Positions 34,750 through 45,229 of a DNA stretch of 64,000 nt are shown here, piece by piece. Origin of the DNA: Craterostigma plantagineum (taxonomy: Eukaryota > Streptophyta > Magnoliopsida > Lamiales > Linderniaceae); the NCBI GenBank assembly GCA_027422505.1, contig JAPQWV010001599.1:1-64000 (forward strand), in the 5' to 3' direction. Every line of letters begins with the position of its first letter. Within the stretch, counting starts at the first letter, position 1. The notes beneath the pieces were generated by a model. It was given only the letters and a program-made list of their open reading frames with translations, searched no databases and was not told the DNA's origin. Both the position numbers and the translations under genes were made by a program.

Positions 34750-35193
34750 ATGATCGTCACCATGGAAGAGATTAACGAGAAAGAGCATGAAGGATTCGAC
34801 ACGCCAGATCCTGGCGACAAGCCGACGAGCCTGACGAGCTACGTCCCGAAGATGGAAGAAAAACATGCATATATTTATTACAGCACCGACGAAAGCGGAA
34901 AGACTATAGATAGCTCTCTATACTTCGAATACTCGAGGAAGAAGTGCTACGAGTCTTTGCATGTGGTTGATGTGATGGAAAAATGTGTTGTTATGCAGGT
35001 AAAGGACTGCAACGACAAGACGTTGGTTTTCGCCACAAAAGATGAGCAGAAGCTAGACGACAATATTGAGGAAGAAAAGATGGTCGTCTACGATACGGTC
35101 GCCGACTCACCCAACTATCTGGTAACTGGCGAGTACGGCTGGACAACAAATATGGAGATAATACGAAGGCAATTATCGACGGCAAATGGCTAG
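34750..35193 (+). pseudogene. Captured Hsp90 fragment in element D
   Basis: A 147-codon open stretch. Residues about 20-85 (GDKPTSLTSYVPKMEEKHA, IYYSTDESGKTIDSSLYFE, KKCYESLHVVDVMEKCV) follow the Hsp90 middle-domain pattern GDEMTSLxDYVxRM, IYYITGESxxxVxxSPF, KGYEVLYMVDAIDEYA. Then NDKTLVFATKDEQKLDD matches GKKLVSATKEGLKLD. After a gap of about 30 residues relative to Hsp90, VADSPNYLVTGEYGWTTNME matches VVDSPCCLVTGEYGWTANME. The ATPase domain and the dimer end with MEEVD are absent. The frame stays open, ending at TAG (35191-35193) shortly before the polypurine tract. Confidence 0.92.
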
Positions 35194-35259
35194 CCGCGAC
35201 ATACGACATACGAAAGAGAGTCAAGTTTAAGAAATGGCGAAATATCGTGAACATTGAGA

Positions 35260-35270
35260 TTAAGGGGGAA
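35260..35270 (+). other. Polypurine tract, element D
   Basis: TTAAGGGGGAA immediately upstream of the 3' LTR, the plus-strand primer position. Confidence 0.85.
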
Positions 35271-35272
35271 TT

Positions 35273-35760
35273 TGTTAGACTAATCTCAATGTAGAGCCAC
35301 AACAATAGAACAAAACATACCAGCAGCCAAATAAGACAAATAGTGAAGAAGAAAAGAAAGAAGCCAAGTAAGAAACGGATCCGAGCGAAGAAAAATAAAT
35401 GTGAAGAAGAAAAAGAACCCACGCGTGAAGAGCAGCCAAAATCAACTAAGCAGCAAAAGGAATAGTAACAAATCTTGGAAATCAAATCTACGCTGAGATC
35501 CTGCACGATTTAGCATTTTAATAATAGATATGCATGTTAAGTTATATACAATATATATGCATGCATGTATGTGTGTAATGAAGTGAGTGGAGAAGTGAGT
35601 GTGTGGTGAGTGGAGGAAAAGAAAAGGCACATAGTGCCATGTGAGCTTAGGTGAGTTTGTTTAGAAAAAAAGAGAAGGCACGTTGATGTGCATGTAATAT
35701 AAAAAATTGTTAAGTAAAAGATCTTCCTCTTCGTTCGTTCTTCTACAATAAAATAGAACA
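35273..35760 (+). repeat. Element D 3' LTR
   Basis: 488 bp, TGTTAGACTAATCTCAATG...AATAGAACA, followed by TSD CCACG. Confidence 0.95.
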
Positions 35761-35789
35761 CCACGTACATATATATATATATATAGAAA

Positions 35790-35993
35790 TGTTATGGTGC
35801 TGCACCTCGTGTGAGCACCATCCGTGGGCACCTGTTGTGTGACATTTTTTTTGTGCCACGTCAACATGCCAAATCAACCCCCGACGGGTTCACTAATTCC
35901 ATTTGTATGTTATAGATCAACAAAAAATCTCATTGTATGCTGATTTGGCGTGTTGATGTGGTTGGTGCTCATGAAGGTGAGCACCATAACATT
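35790..35993. repeat. Palindromic MITE
   Basis: Ends ATGTTATGGTGCT...CACC and GGTGAGCACCATAACAT are inverted copies. A second inner pair (CACGTCAACATGCCAAATCA against TGATTTGGCGTGTTGATGTG) extends the palindrome. About 204 bp, flanked by TA-rich DNA, in the same intron as element D. Confidence 0.8.
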
Positions 35994-36105
35994 ACTCCAT
36001 ATATATATATTTATCAAGCAGTCATGCATACAAGGGAAAATGGATGTATTCATACACACATAGAGAGAAGTTCATTATATTAAAAAGATTTGCTGATGTA
36101 TGTAC

Positions 36106-36183
36106 CTTCGTTACTTAGCATCAAGTTCCTAGAAAGCGGATCGTTGTGACAAAATAGGACAGGTGAATTCAATCGAACTGTCA
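36106..36183 (-). pseudogene. Ethanolamine kinase, HNDxxxxN exon
   Basis: Ends at a GTACAT donor with LFCHNDPLSRNLMLSNE, matching FAHNDLLSGNFMLNDEE. The catalytic Asp and Asn of HxDxxxxN are kept but neighbouring residues differ (L to P, G to R). The exon's start (EFT) is out of frame with the rest because about 17 bases, covering most of GLLNAPVV, are missing. Upstream boundary uncertain. Confidence 0.82.
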
Positions 36184-36485
36184 TTTCCAGTTTACAAAAA
36201 AAACGGTAGATAAGTTTTGACAGCAGAAGAAATCACACGCCGATTACATCACACTTGTTATTGTATAATGCTGCTGTGCCTGAAAAATGGTCTCAGCAAC
36301 GCGAGACCCGAGCAGATGAAGAAACATTGTCTTAAAAAATATCTTTAAGAAATTAGGAAGACAAAACTGTGTTCAGTTCCAAAGGCAAGATGTTTGGTTG
36401 ATATGCTTTTATCGGTTGCGTTTTGGGAAAAAAGTACGTGATGGTACTTAATGACTCAAAAAATAGATATCACACAGAAATTAAC

Positions 36486-36578
36486 CTTGAGGGCTGTGAT
36501 ATCTTTACGAATTTTCTCCAAATGAAATAGTCTGATACGCCTTTTGCTTCTCACAATTGTCAAATTCGAGGCTCAATG
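36486..36578 (-). pseudogene. Ethanolamine kinase, exon FDNCEKQKAYQTISF
   Basis: 93 bp between TATCAG and GTTAAT. It encodes LSLEFDNCEKQKAYQTISFG, then after one surplus A in GAGAAAATT the text IRKDITALK, corresponding to LHKEIIELK. The extra base shifts the frame into a TAA. Confidence 0.88.
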
Positions 36579-36704
36579 CTGATAATATGTAACATGGTTT
36601 GCAGATGAGATTATAGCACAATATACAGATATTTGTTGCATATGGCATGGGAATTCATAAAAAAAGTTTAAAAGAGCTCTTAGAAAAAGCATATCAGAGA
36701 ACAC

Positions 36705-36826
36705 CTTCGTCGAAGAACTTTGAAATGTCATTCCACAATTGAGGTTCCCTCGAACAAGGGATTATCACCTCGTGGAACCTGCGAAGCTGTTTAGCGACTT
36801 CTGACACAATACTTGTGATCGAATGT
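36705..36826 (-). pseudogene. Ethanolamine kinase, exon VAKQLRRFHEVIIP
   Basis: 122 bp between TTGCAG and GTGTTC. It starts with DIR (family DMR), then continues one frame over with SEVAKQLRRFHEVIIP, CSREPQLWNDISKFFDE. Between the two blocks there are 26 bases where the family has 27, so one base is deleted. Confidence 0.9.
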
Positions 36827-37060
36827 CTGCAAACAGATTGAAACAAAAACAAGAACTATTATTTACCTGTCTGTCCATAAATAATAAACAGCTGCAAGCC
36901 TTAATAAGTATAACATAGGATCTGATAGTTACATAAACATGATACTTTTCTTTTAAATTGAGGCAATTAATGACTCTAGAAATCAAGGGAAACTCTTCAG
37001 TAACTATATCGTTTGAGAAAAAAAATGAAAACATCAGGCCGATTGTTTTTTTTGTCCAAC

Positions 37061-37166
37061 CAGATGGAGCAAGTGTTTGCGCAAAGATAAACGATTGCAC
37101 CATTCCGTTTCCAAAGACGCCTAACAACTTGGCACCAAACCCTACAGCTGAGAGGTGTGGAATGGC
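37061..37166 (-). pseudogene. Ethanolamine kinase, exon GFGAKLLGVFGNG
   Basis: 106 bp encoding AIPHLSAVGFGAKLLGVFGN and GMVQSFIFAQTLAPS, with a GTTGGA donor. The family begins this exon AIKYLSAAGFGAK. The two bases before it are TG, not AG, and no nearby AG keeps the frame. Confidence 0.93.
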
Positions 37167-37348
37167 CAAATCCAAAAAGATTAAACGATTACTGGGTCAG
37201 AAAATATTTTCATAGCTAGTGAAGCGGTTTCTTTGAAGATACATTTATCAACATTAATAGAAATTTCAGCATCAGTAAAGAATAAGATATACTGGCGCAG
37301 TCAAATGCTTATTCATAAAAAAATTGGCATTGGATATGAGTTACACAC

Positions 37349-37441
37349 CTGCAATTCCCTTTCGCGATTGATCACGTATTCTGTATTTGGTCCATATAAC
37401 CTTACAGTCACTTCACTTCCATCATTTTCTCTTACAGACAC
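37349..37441 (-). pseudogene. Ethanolamine kinase, exon LYGPNTEYVINRERELQ
   Basis: 93 bp (31 codons) encoding VSVRENDGSEVTVRLYGPNT then EYVINRERELQ, followed by a GTGTGT donor. It may start up to 16 bases earlier, after ATCCATAG, which would add a short VLK-like lead. Confidence 0.93.
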
Positions 37442-37556
37442 CTTGAGTACACAGATACCTATGGATTAAATCAACTTACCCACCACCATGTTCAAAAATA
37501 TATGTTGCACAGTGCTTTACTTGAAAGCAACCAATCATTTCAGGTAAATGACGCAC

Positions 37557-37643
37557 ATAGATAGTAATGCCACCAGAGATGGTTTCGAGCGACAAACGCG
37601 ACTCGTCAAACTTCAACCATTGTTTTAAAAGATCCCCGCACAG
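37557..37643 (-). pseudogene. Ethanolamine kinase, exon LCGDLLKQW...ISGGITIY
   Basis: 87 bp (29 codons) between GTGTCAG and a GTGCGT donor, encoding LCGDLLKQWLKFDESRLSLE then TISGGITIY, matching LCKDLFKxWxxLDDSxFSVE RVSGGITN. Upstream, 37700-37745 encodes VDVPVGGCKPQPL, a weak match to the tail of the first exon (VDTSLPL--MKPR). Confidence 0.9.
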
Positions 37644-37907
37644 CTGACACGCTCAAATACTAGCAAGTGTACTAGGCCGTGCAAACCAATAAAACGACAG
37701 AGGTTGAGGTTTGCATCCGCCAACGGGGACATCAACTCCACTATCGAAGTTATCAACGAAACTTCCAAAACAACCAATGGGAGAAAATGGTGTTTATGAA
37801 AAGATAGTGGGAGTCAAACGGAATAAAAGTCCTTGTTCGTGCTTGATGATCTATACAATCGACATATGCCTTTAATTTTCTGCAGCTTTTTCTCTCAGTG
37901 TTAATAA
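37644..37907. other. Junction between kinase gene and copia E
   Basis: Holds at best a trace of the kinase first exon and then unassigned DNA. Copia E gag starts at 37908 without an LTR or primer site before it, so a deletion probably removed both the element's 5' end and the gene's 5' end. Confidence 0.5.
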
Positions 37908-38634
37908 TGTCTACCGCTCTAAACATACTACTCAAAGAGAATAGGTTGACTGGGTCAAACTATTCAGACTGGCTTCGCAACCTGAGGATTTTCCTTCAGA
38001 TTGAGAACCTAGTGTATATCCTTGACTCCGAGTTGCCGCGGCCCCAGGGGCGCGGGCAACCGAGCAGGCTCGTGCCGCTTATGACAAGCGACTGCGCGAC
38101 GAGCAGCTCGTAAAGGCACATGTCCTCGGATCGATGAGTAACACGCTGCAGTGTAGTCATGAGGGTATGGCTGACGCTCGAGCGATGGTTCAGCATCTGA
38201 AAGAGCTTTACGGTGAGACGTCTAGGACAGCTCGCTATGCGGCTTCGTCGCAGCTCTTCAGATCGAGGATGTCTGAGGGTGAGAACGTTGGCGAACATGT
38301 TAGGAACATGATCACCATGATCGAGAGATTGGAGACTCTCAATTTCCGATTTGATCGGGAATTACAAAACGATCTCATCTTGCAGTCTCTGCCTCCGTCC
38401 TTCAATGCGTTCATAGTGAACTATCATCTGAACGGCATGACGCTGACGCTTCCTGATCTGATGAATCAGTTAGCAACGGCACAAGGTCAGATGAAGAGGG
38501 CAAAGCAGACTGCACTTGTCGCCACCTCTTCGAAGCCCCAGAAAGGCAAAAAGAAGAAGGGCAACAAGCTCAAGCCAACAGGGAAGGTTTCTAAGAAGAA
38601 CAAATCTTCTGGAAAATCGAACAGACCGGTGTAA
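37908..38634 (+). pseudogene. Copia E gag
   Basis: Begins MSTALNILLKENRLTGSNYS, DWLRNLRIFLQIENLVYIL (gag N-terminal block), shifts frame near 38050-38130, then VQHLKELYGETSRTARYAAS, VRNMITMIERLETLNFRFD, ELQNDLILQSLPPSFNAFIV, ending in a Lys-rich tail and stop at 38634. Confidence 0.92.
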
Positions 38635-38639
38635 AGCCG

Positions 38640-39116
38640 ACGGATAGGTGTATGCATTGCGGTGCGCTGGGCCACTGGAAGCGGGACTGTCCGAAGCTCA
38701 AGGGTGAGCAGGCTGCGTCAGGTAAGGAACTTAATGTTTTAGAAACAGTTTGTTCATCATCTGTATACTCTACTTCCTGGATATTGGATTCGAGAGCTAG
38801 TACTAACATTTGTGTGTCCACGCAGGGTCTGGGACCAAGTAGAGCGCTTGGGGAGCGGGAGATCGAGGATAGAGTGGGAAGTGGGGATAGTCTCTCGGCA
38901 AGCCACGTCGGATCAAGATCTCTTGTTTTGTTATCTGGGCATGTGTTGCGTTTGTACGATTGTCTTGTACTCCCGAGGGGTTTTAAGAACATCGTCTCCA
39001 TTCCTGTTTTGAGCAGGAATGGTTATGTATTTAACTTTAATAAAATACATGCCACATTATGTATCGAAACAAAAATGTTGGCAACGCGACACTGTTTAGT
39101 GGTTTGTACTATTTAA
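38640..39116 (+). pseudogene. Copia E zinc knuckle and protease
   Basis: CMHCGALGHWKRDC is an intact CX2CX4HX4C knuckle. The protease starts SWILDSRASTNIC: the active site D-S-G-A is D-S-R-A, a Gly to Arg change expected to inactivate it. The domain ends near YDCLVLPRGFKNIVSIPVLS. A stop at 38634 separates it from gag by frame. Confidence 0.9.
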
Positions 39117-40488
39117 ACACCCAGAACGACGTATCTGTGAATACTGTCACAAACAAACGAAAGTCAGGAATAAATGCGAGGTACCGTGGCATCTTCGATA
39201 AGGGCATACTGGAGAACGCAAGATCCATGAGTTAGAGAAAACGGGATTTTGAAACCGTTGGGATCAGATCCCTATCCGACTTGTGAGTCGTGCCTCCAAG
39301 GTAAAATGACCCGATCACCCTTCACCGGGACATTTATAGAGCCACGGAAATTCTCGATTTGATTCACACGGACGTTTGCGGGCCATTCAATGCGAAGGCT
39401 CGGGGTGACTTCCACTATTTTATTACCTTCACTGATGATCACAGTCGTTACGGACTCGTGTATCTGATGAGTTATAAAGCTGATGCACTTGAAAGGTTCA
39501 AGGAGTATAAGGCTTTGGTGGAAAAACAAACGTCGAAACTCATTAAAGCCATTCGATCGGATCGAGGAGGCGAGTACATGAGTATCGAGTTTGACCAGTT
39601 CTTGAAGGAGAATGGTATATTATCACATATGACTCCGCCCGGCACGCCACAATTGAATGGCGTGGCCGAACGTAGAAATCGAACTTTATTAGATATGGTT
39701 CGTTATATGTTAAGCTATACAGATTTGCCGATGTCATTGTGGGGATACGCGCTTTTGACAGCGGCTTATACCATAAACCGATGTCCCTTGAAGTCTGTTA
39801 ACGGCATTCCGTATGAGATATGGACTGGCCGTTTACCCAGCTTATCACATATTAGGATTTGGGGTTGCCCGGCCTATGTGAAAAAGTTGAAGGCAGACAA
39901 ATTGGAGTCTAGGTCTCTGAAAGGTCGTTTCATAGGTTACCCTGAAAACTCAATGGGGTACCTATTCTACTTTCACGATGATCAGAGGATCGTTGTGGGC
40001 CTACACGCACATTTTCTCGAGGAAGAGTTCATTCGAGATTGTGGTGTTGGCCGAGAGGTCACTCTCGAGGAGCAGTCGACCGAAACGCCCTCACAGGAAT
40101 TGGATGATGGTCTGAGTGAAGCAGTCTTGCGACGATCTGAAAGGGTGCCACGCCAACCAGAGCGGTATGGCATGTCACACGTTGAACACGATTATGTTGC
40201 GACTAGGGGACTTCTAAGAGAAGATCCCGCTACTTTCGATCAAGCTATATCCGATGTTGACTCAACGAGATGGATTGAAGCAATGCGGGCTGAGATAGAC
40301 TCAATGTACTCAAACAAAGTCTTGACTCTTGTAGACCTACCGAGCGGTTTTAGACCAATTGGTTGTAAATGGATATACAAGAGAAAGATTGGATCTGACG
40401 GACAAGTTGAGACATACAAGGCCAGGTTGGTTGCCAGGGCTATAACCAAAAGGAGGGAGTCGACTATGAGGAGACTTTCTCGCCTGTA
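39117..40488 (+). pseudogene. Copia E integrase and start of reverse transcriptase
   Basis: 39359-40489 is a 376-codon open stretch. It has IHTDVCGPFNAKARGDFHYF (first Asp), IKAIRSDRGGEYMS (second Asp) and GTPQLNGVAERRNRTLLDM (Glu), then ALLTAAYTINRCPLKSVNGI and the C-terminal block IRIWGCPAYVKKLKADKLES. It runs on into the reverse transcriptase start (FRPIGCKWIYKRKIGSDGQV). The zinc-binding HHCC part (39117-39358) is decayed. The frame is lost near 40440. Confidence 0.95.
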
Positions 40489-41283
40489 GCCATGATCAAG
40501 TCTATCCGCATAATGCTCGCAATAGCTGCGCACTATGATTATGAGATTTGGCAGATGGACGTCAAAACGGCGTTCCTTAATGGATACCTCAAGGAGGAGA
40601 TTTATATGGAGCAGCCAAAAGGTTTTGAGTCGCATGCAGATGCTCACAAAGTGTGCAAACTGAATCGGTCCATTTACGGACTGAAACAGGCCTCTCGTAG
40701 TTGGAACCTACGTTTCGATGAAGCAGTTCGGAACTTCGGATTCGAGAAAAACGTAGACGAGCCATGTGTCTACAGAAAGAGTAGTGGGAGTATGGTGTCG
40801 TTCCTTGTATTGTATGTGGATGATATCCTTTTGATAGGAAACGACGTCGGGATGCTCTCGTCGGTGAAAGCATGGCTTTCAACCGAATTCTCCATGAAAG
40901 ATCTGGGAGAAGCGACGTATATACTTGGTATTCGCTTGTTCAGGGATCGAGCGAACAGAACGATCGGCTTATCTCAGGCCCTTTACTTAGAGAAAATCCT
41001 GAAAAAATTCAGAATGGATGACTCTAAGAGAGGGTTCTTACCTATGCGACATGGGATCCATTTGTCGAAATCAATGTCACCTCAAAGTGAGGAAGACCGA
41101 CGAAGGATGAGTGGGATACCCTATGCGTCTGCAGTGGGTAGTCTGATGTACGCGATGTTGTGCACACGACCGGACATTGCCTATGCTGTGAGCGTGGTTA
41201 GTCGGTTTCAGGCAAACCAGGTGAAGGACACTGGACAACCGTTAAGAATATCTTTAAGTACCTTAGACGGACTAAAGACTTAA
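40440..41283 (+). pseudogene. Copia E reverse transcriptase
   Basis: A 263-codon open stretch from 40492: WQMDVKTAFLNGYLKEEIYM, LNRSIYGLKQASRSWNLRFD, the catalytic [45 protein letters not shown]. It stops at 41283 because of a frame change before RNase H. Confidence 0.95.
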
Positions 41284-41798
41284 CGCTTGTCTATGGAGGA
41301 GCGGGACTAGAAGTAGAAGGTTATACCGATTCGGACTTCCAGTCGGACGTGGATGACCGAAAATCTACTTCAGGTTTTGTATTCGTGCTCAATAGTGGGG
41401 CAGTGTCTTGGAGAAGCTCCAAGCAAAGCACGACTGCCGATTCCACGTGTGAGGCAGAATACATAGCAGCCTCAGAGGCAGCTAAAGAAGCTGTTTGGAT
41501 GAAAAAGTTCTTGGAGGAACTTACTGTGGTACCAGTTGCGGACAGACCGCTTACACTTTGGTGCGATAATAGCGGTGCAGTCGCGCAAGCAAAGGAACCA
41601 CGATCTCATAGCAAGTCCAAACATATTGAGAGAAAATATCACGTACTACGTGAGTTCATTGAAAACGGGATGGTCGCCGTGCAGAAAATCGCCACCGCGG
41701 AAAACGTGGCGGACCCACTTACGAAGCCCTTGTCCCAGGCAGTTATGGAACAGCATCTGGACAAGATGGGCCTACGATACCATTGTGACTGGCATTAG
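41284..41798 (+). pseudogene. Copia E RNase H
   Basis: Contains GYTDSDFQSDVDDRKSTSGF (first acidic residues), AVSWRSSKQSTTADSTCEAE, LWCDNSGAVAQAKEPRSHSK, HIERKYHVLREFIENG and ENVADPLTKPLSQAVMEQHL, ending with stop at 41798 some 35 bp before the 3' LTR. Confidence 0.95.
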
Positions 41799-41833
41799 GT
41801 GTAGCACATGGCATTCGAGTGCAAGTGGGAGGC

Positions 41834-43638
41834 TGTTAGGGAGTGTGCCCTCGGAATGCCATACGAGGACTAGGAATAGTATATGGCGCACAATGATGTA
41901 TGGGTCAATAGACAGTTTTATTGTATATACAGTTAAAATAAAGTAGTGAATATTATTTTCATTATAATAAAGGCATTATTATTTATTTATCGAATTTAAA
42001 GTCTGCTTGGCATCTGGCGGTGCGATAAATAAATAAACACCCAAATGTTTGAGTTGGACGTCTGATTCTCGTGGGGACGAGGGAGGAGACACCGGACGGT
42101 CCTTATCTCAGCATTAAATAAAAAGTCCGTAAGTCTAAGGATTCTAGGTGGGTGACTAGATATCCGAATATGACTTATTCATTGACGACCACATAGTATC
42201 GGTAGTGTCACCGATTACCTGAGAGGTTGTGGGTCGTGATGGAGATATCGGTGATCGGAGAGATCGCGTATTCGGACATTCGGCTCGTATTCGTCTTGAT
42301 CACATGACTAGGATGTTGTCAATGATTGAACGAATGATTATAGCAGCCTCAGACCGATAGGGTCACTGACGGATTTGCTTTCGCGATTTCGGTTGTCGCT
42401 AGTTGGCTAGGTCCGCAAGTGTTCGGAAATGGGACACGGGCCAGCGACGAAACGCAACTGACTTTACGGAGGTGATTGCCTGGCTTTGACTGCTATTGGG
42501 ATTCACTGCCTATATTCGTATAGGTTAACGTCCTATGAGGTAATTGGAGAACGACGATTGTAAAGCCTTCGGCCGAAGCTTGGAAAGCTCGCTCGTATTA
42601 GATACGGAGCGGAGTTTAAATAATCGTTGGGTCTCGATTATAACATAGTGTTAGGTTAGTGAGTTTGACATTTACATGGCTCTCACCTAACCGGGACGCA
42701 AGTGAAAGGCGTAAGAGTTATTTAAATGTATACACTATAGTCGGTTCGCCCGAATTTCGATTAGATCAAAATTCGTTCTCAACTGGGATCTGTCCGGTAC
42801 CGCGGGATTGGCTAGGCGAATACCGGGACTCGCGGATTCCTCCCGTGCCAGTTGAGACGGACCTAGAGAGTCGCGCTTAAAAATGGTAATGAACTTGAAC
42901 GAAAACGGCGGGCTTTTCTCTGGAACCTAACGAATGTGATTCGTTGAGGTAGTGGCATAGTTGACACGAGGTGTCGATAATTTAGTTAAATTTCGGTGAC
43001 GGTCACGAGAATAATTAGGACTTGAGTTTGTCTTAAGTGCTTAATTAATTAACTAAATGAGGCTCAATTGTGATTAAAATAATTAGATTGGATTTAATTA
43101 TTTTATTACTTAAAATTGAGGGACTAAATTGAGAAATTATACACCTCATGGGCTTAAATGAAATATTTGGATGTTGACTTGGTCTTGGACATGTGTATGA
43201 TTCCTAGCTTGCCACATTGGATGAGGTGGCATGTGAGTCATACTCTTGGCTTTGATGGGAGCATGACAAGTGTTAAAATATAAATCAATAAACATCCTTA
43301 GTGGGATTCTACAAGCATGGAAATAAAAGTAACATGCATAAAGAGTTAATAGATAGCTTGCTTCTTGAAGAAAAGAAAAGCACTTGGTCATTTTGCTCTC
43401 ATCAACCAAAACTAGAGAATTGGAAAAGTGTGTACTTGGTACTTCTTAAAGCAACGGATCGTTCGACGAAGCCCGACGCCCGAACCGAGCTGCATCTAGC
43501 CATCGGGAGCAGTCTCGGAGGTTCGATCAAGGTCATACCGGCGTGACAATCTAGCCTGGAAGCCCCGGGAGCCAGACGAGGTGTTCCGACGTCCATCCGA
43601 GGTGCATTCACATACACCGACGGTATATTTCGAACCTT
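41834..43638 (+). repeat. Copia E 3' LTR (end uncertain)
   Basis: Starts TGTTAGGGAGTGTGCCCTCG after a purine run. It is long, as in Angela-like elements. No partner LTR is present, so the end is an estimate, between about 43640 and 44230. No gene inside. Confidence 0.6.
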
Positions 43639-43992
43639 ACTGATTTGATTTTACGAAAAATACCAAACGATATCAGAATGATTCGAAAGACCCCACGTTA
43701 CGATCGTGGGGAAGTGTAGAATCAATCTGGAAAATTGGTATTGATTGGAAATCATTTCGGTTGTCAAACTGTCGAAAGATGGCAGACTGCCGCTTTTGTC
43801 GAATTGATAATTTCAAACCACTGATTTGATTTTGTGAAAAATACCAAACGACATCGGAATGATTCGAAAGACCCCTCGTTATGATCATTGGGAAGTGTAG
43901 AATCAATCTGGAAAATTTGGTATTGATCGGAAATTGTTTCTGTCGCCAAATAGTCGAAACACTGTCGGCTGCCGCTTTGTTCGAACTAGTTT
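43631..43992. repeat. Tandem duplication, two 181-bp units
   Basis: CTGATTTGATTTTACGAAAA at 43640 recurs as CTGATTTGATTTTGTGAAAA at 43821, and the following 170 bases match throughout with scattered changes. Confidence 0.9.
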
Positions 43993-44235
43993 GGAACGAA
44001 ATTATTAATTCGAATAAATTTGTAATAAATTCGAATTTAGGAAATTCGAATTAGACGTGGTCTCCTGAGGCTCAGGGCAGTATCTTGAGCCCTCGGGAGA
44101 AGCCGAAGGGCATTAGGTCGAATTTAGACGTTGAAAATCGAAAATTCGGCACCCTACGCCGCTCGGTTCAAAACGCGCTTCCGCTATCGCCACGTTGAGC
44201 TGTTCGGGGGCCGGCATCGATTAATCGGGCCTACC

Positions 44236-45229
44236 CCAACACCCTCTTCATCAATGGCAAGACAAAGATCTGATGGTCGTTCAAGTATACGTCGACGACA
44301 TCATCTTCGGATCAACTAATCCACGGCTCTGCACGAAGTTTGGAGATCTAATGAAAAGCAAGTTCGAGATGAGTTACATGGGAGAGATGCAGTTCTTCTT
44401 AGGACTACAAGTCAGGCAACTCGAAGATGGGATTTTCATCAGTCAGACAAAATACATCAAGGATATTCTGAAGAAATTCCATCAAGATCAGAGCAAGCCT
44501 CTCAGCACTCCTATGTCACCAAGCTGCAAGTTGGATGCTGATCCCTCTGGCAAGTCGGTTGACGTCACACTGTATCGTAGCATCATTGGATCTCTTCTCT
44601 ACCTCACTTCGAGCCGGCCGGATATCATGTTTTCCACCTGCTTATGTGCCCGTTTTCAAGCCGATCCCAAGAATCACATATGCTCGCTGTTAAAAGGATT
44701 TTGCGTTACCTTAAGGGCACTTCTACCCTTGGACTATGGTATCCAAAGGGTATGAATTTCAAACTTATCGGCTATACTGACGCTGATTATGCAGGTTGCC
44801 GAATGGACAGGAAAAGCACGTCCGGTGGCGCTCAATTTCTAGGCGAAAAGCTGGTCTGCTGGTCATCCAAAAAGCAGAACTGGGTGTCAACTTCGACGGA
44901 CGAAACGGAATACGTGGCTGCCGCCAGTTGTTGCTCCCAGATGCTGTGGATGCGGACTCAGCTTCGCGACTATGGGTACAATTTAAATAGTATACCCATA
45001 TATAGTGATAGTCAAAGTGCCATCGCTATTACTTGCAATCCTGTTCATCACTCGCGCACAAAATACATAGACATTAGATATCACTTTATCAAAGATCATG
45101 TAGAAAAGGCACCATAGATATGTATTTCGTGAACACGGAGTACCAACTAGCCGACATTTTCACCAAGGCATTGGATGAAAAACGATTTCAATTCCTTGTC
45201 GGAAAATTAGGCAAGTTGAATCTTCCGTA
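44236..45229 (+). pseudogene. Copia F reverse transcriptase end and RNase H
   Basis: TLFINGKTK, then (one base short) LMVVQVYVDDIIFGSTNP with the catalytic YVDD, MGEMQFFLGLQVRQLEDGIF, SLLYLTSSRPDIMFSTCLC. RNase H follows in other frames: YTDADYAGCRMDRKSTSGGA, STSTDETEYVAAASCCSQML, TKYIDIRYHFIKDHVE, and after another break TEYQLADIFTKALDEKRFQF to a stop near 45229. Confidence 0.93.

Larger units (their letters stand above)
32721..35765 (+). mobile_element. Element D: non-autonomous copia-type LTR element carrying chaperone sequences (with TSDs)
   Basis: LTRs at 32726-33218 and 35273-35760, perfect TSD CCACG (32721-32725, 35761-35765), an initiator-Met primer site at 33225-33236 and a polypurine tract TTAAGGGGGAA at 35260-35270. 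The 2.05-kb interior has a gag N-terminus but no protease, integrase, reverse transcriptase or RNase H. The remainder encodes, in several frames, stretches aligning to BiP and Hsp90. It sits in an intron of the ethanolamine kinase pseudogene, antisense to it. It would need enzymes from another copia element to move. Confidence 0.93.
37908..43638 (+). mobile_element. Copia element E (Tork/Angela-like), 5'-truncated
   Basis: Gag, zinc knuckle, protease, integrase, reverse transcriptase and RNase H in order on the plus strand, then a polypurine tract (GCAAGTGGGAGGC, 41821-41833) and a 3' LTR starting TGTTAGGGAGTGTGCCCTCG at 41834. No 5' LTR or primer site. Pol is well preserved but contains a few frameshifts. 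The right boundary is uncertain. Confidence 0.9.
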
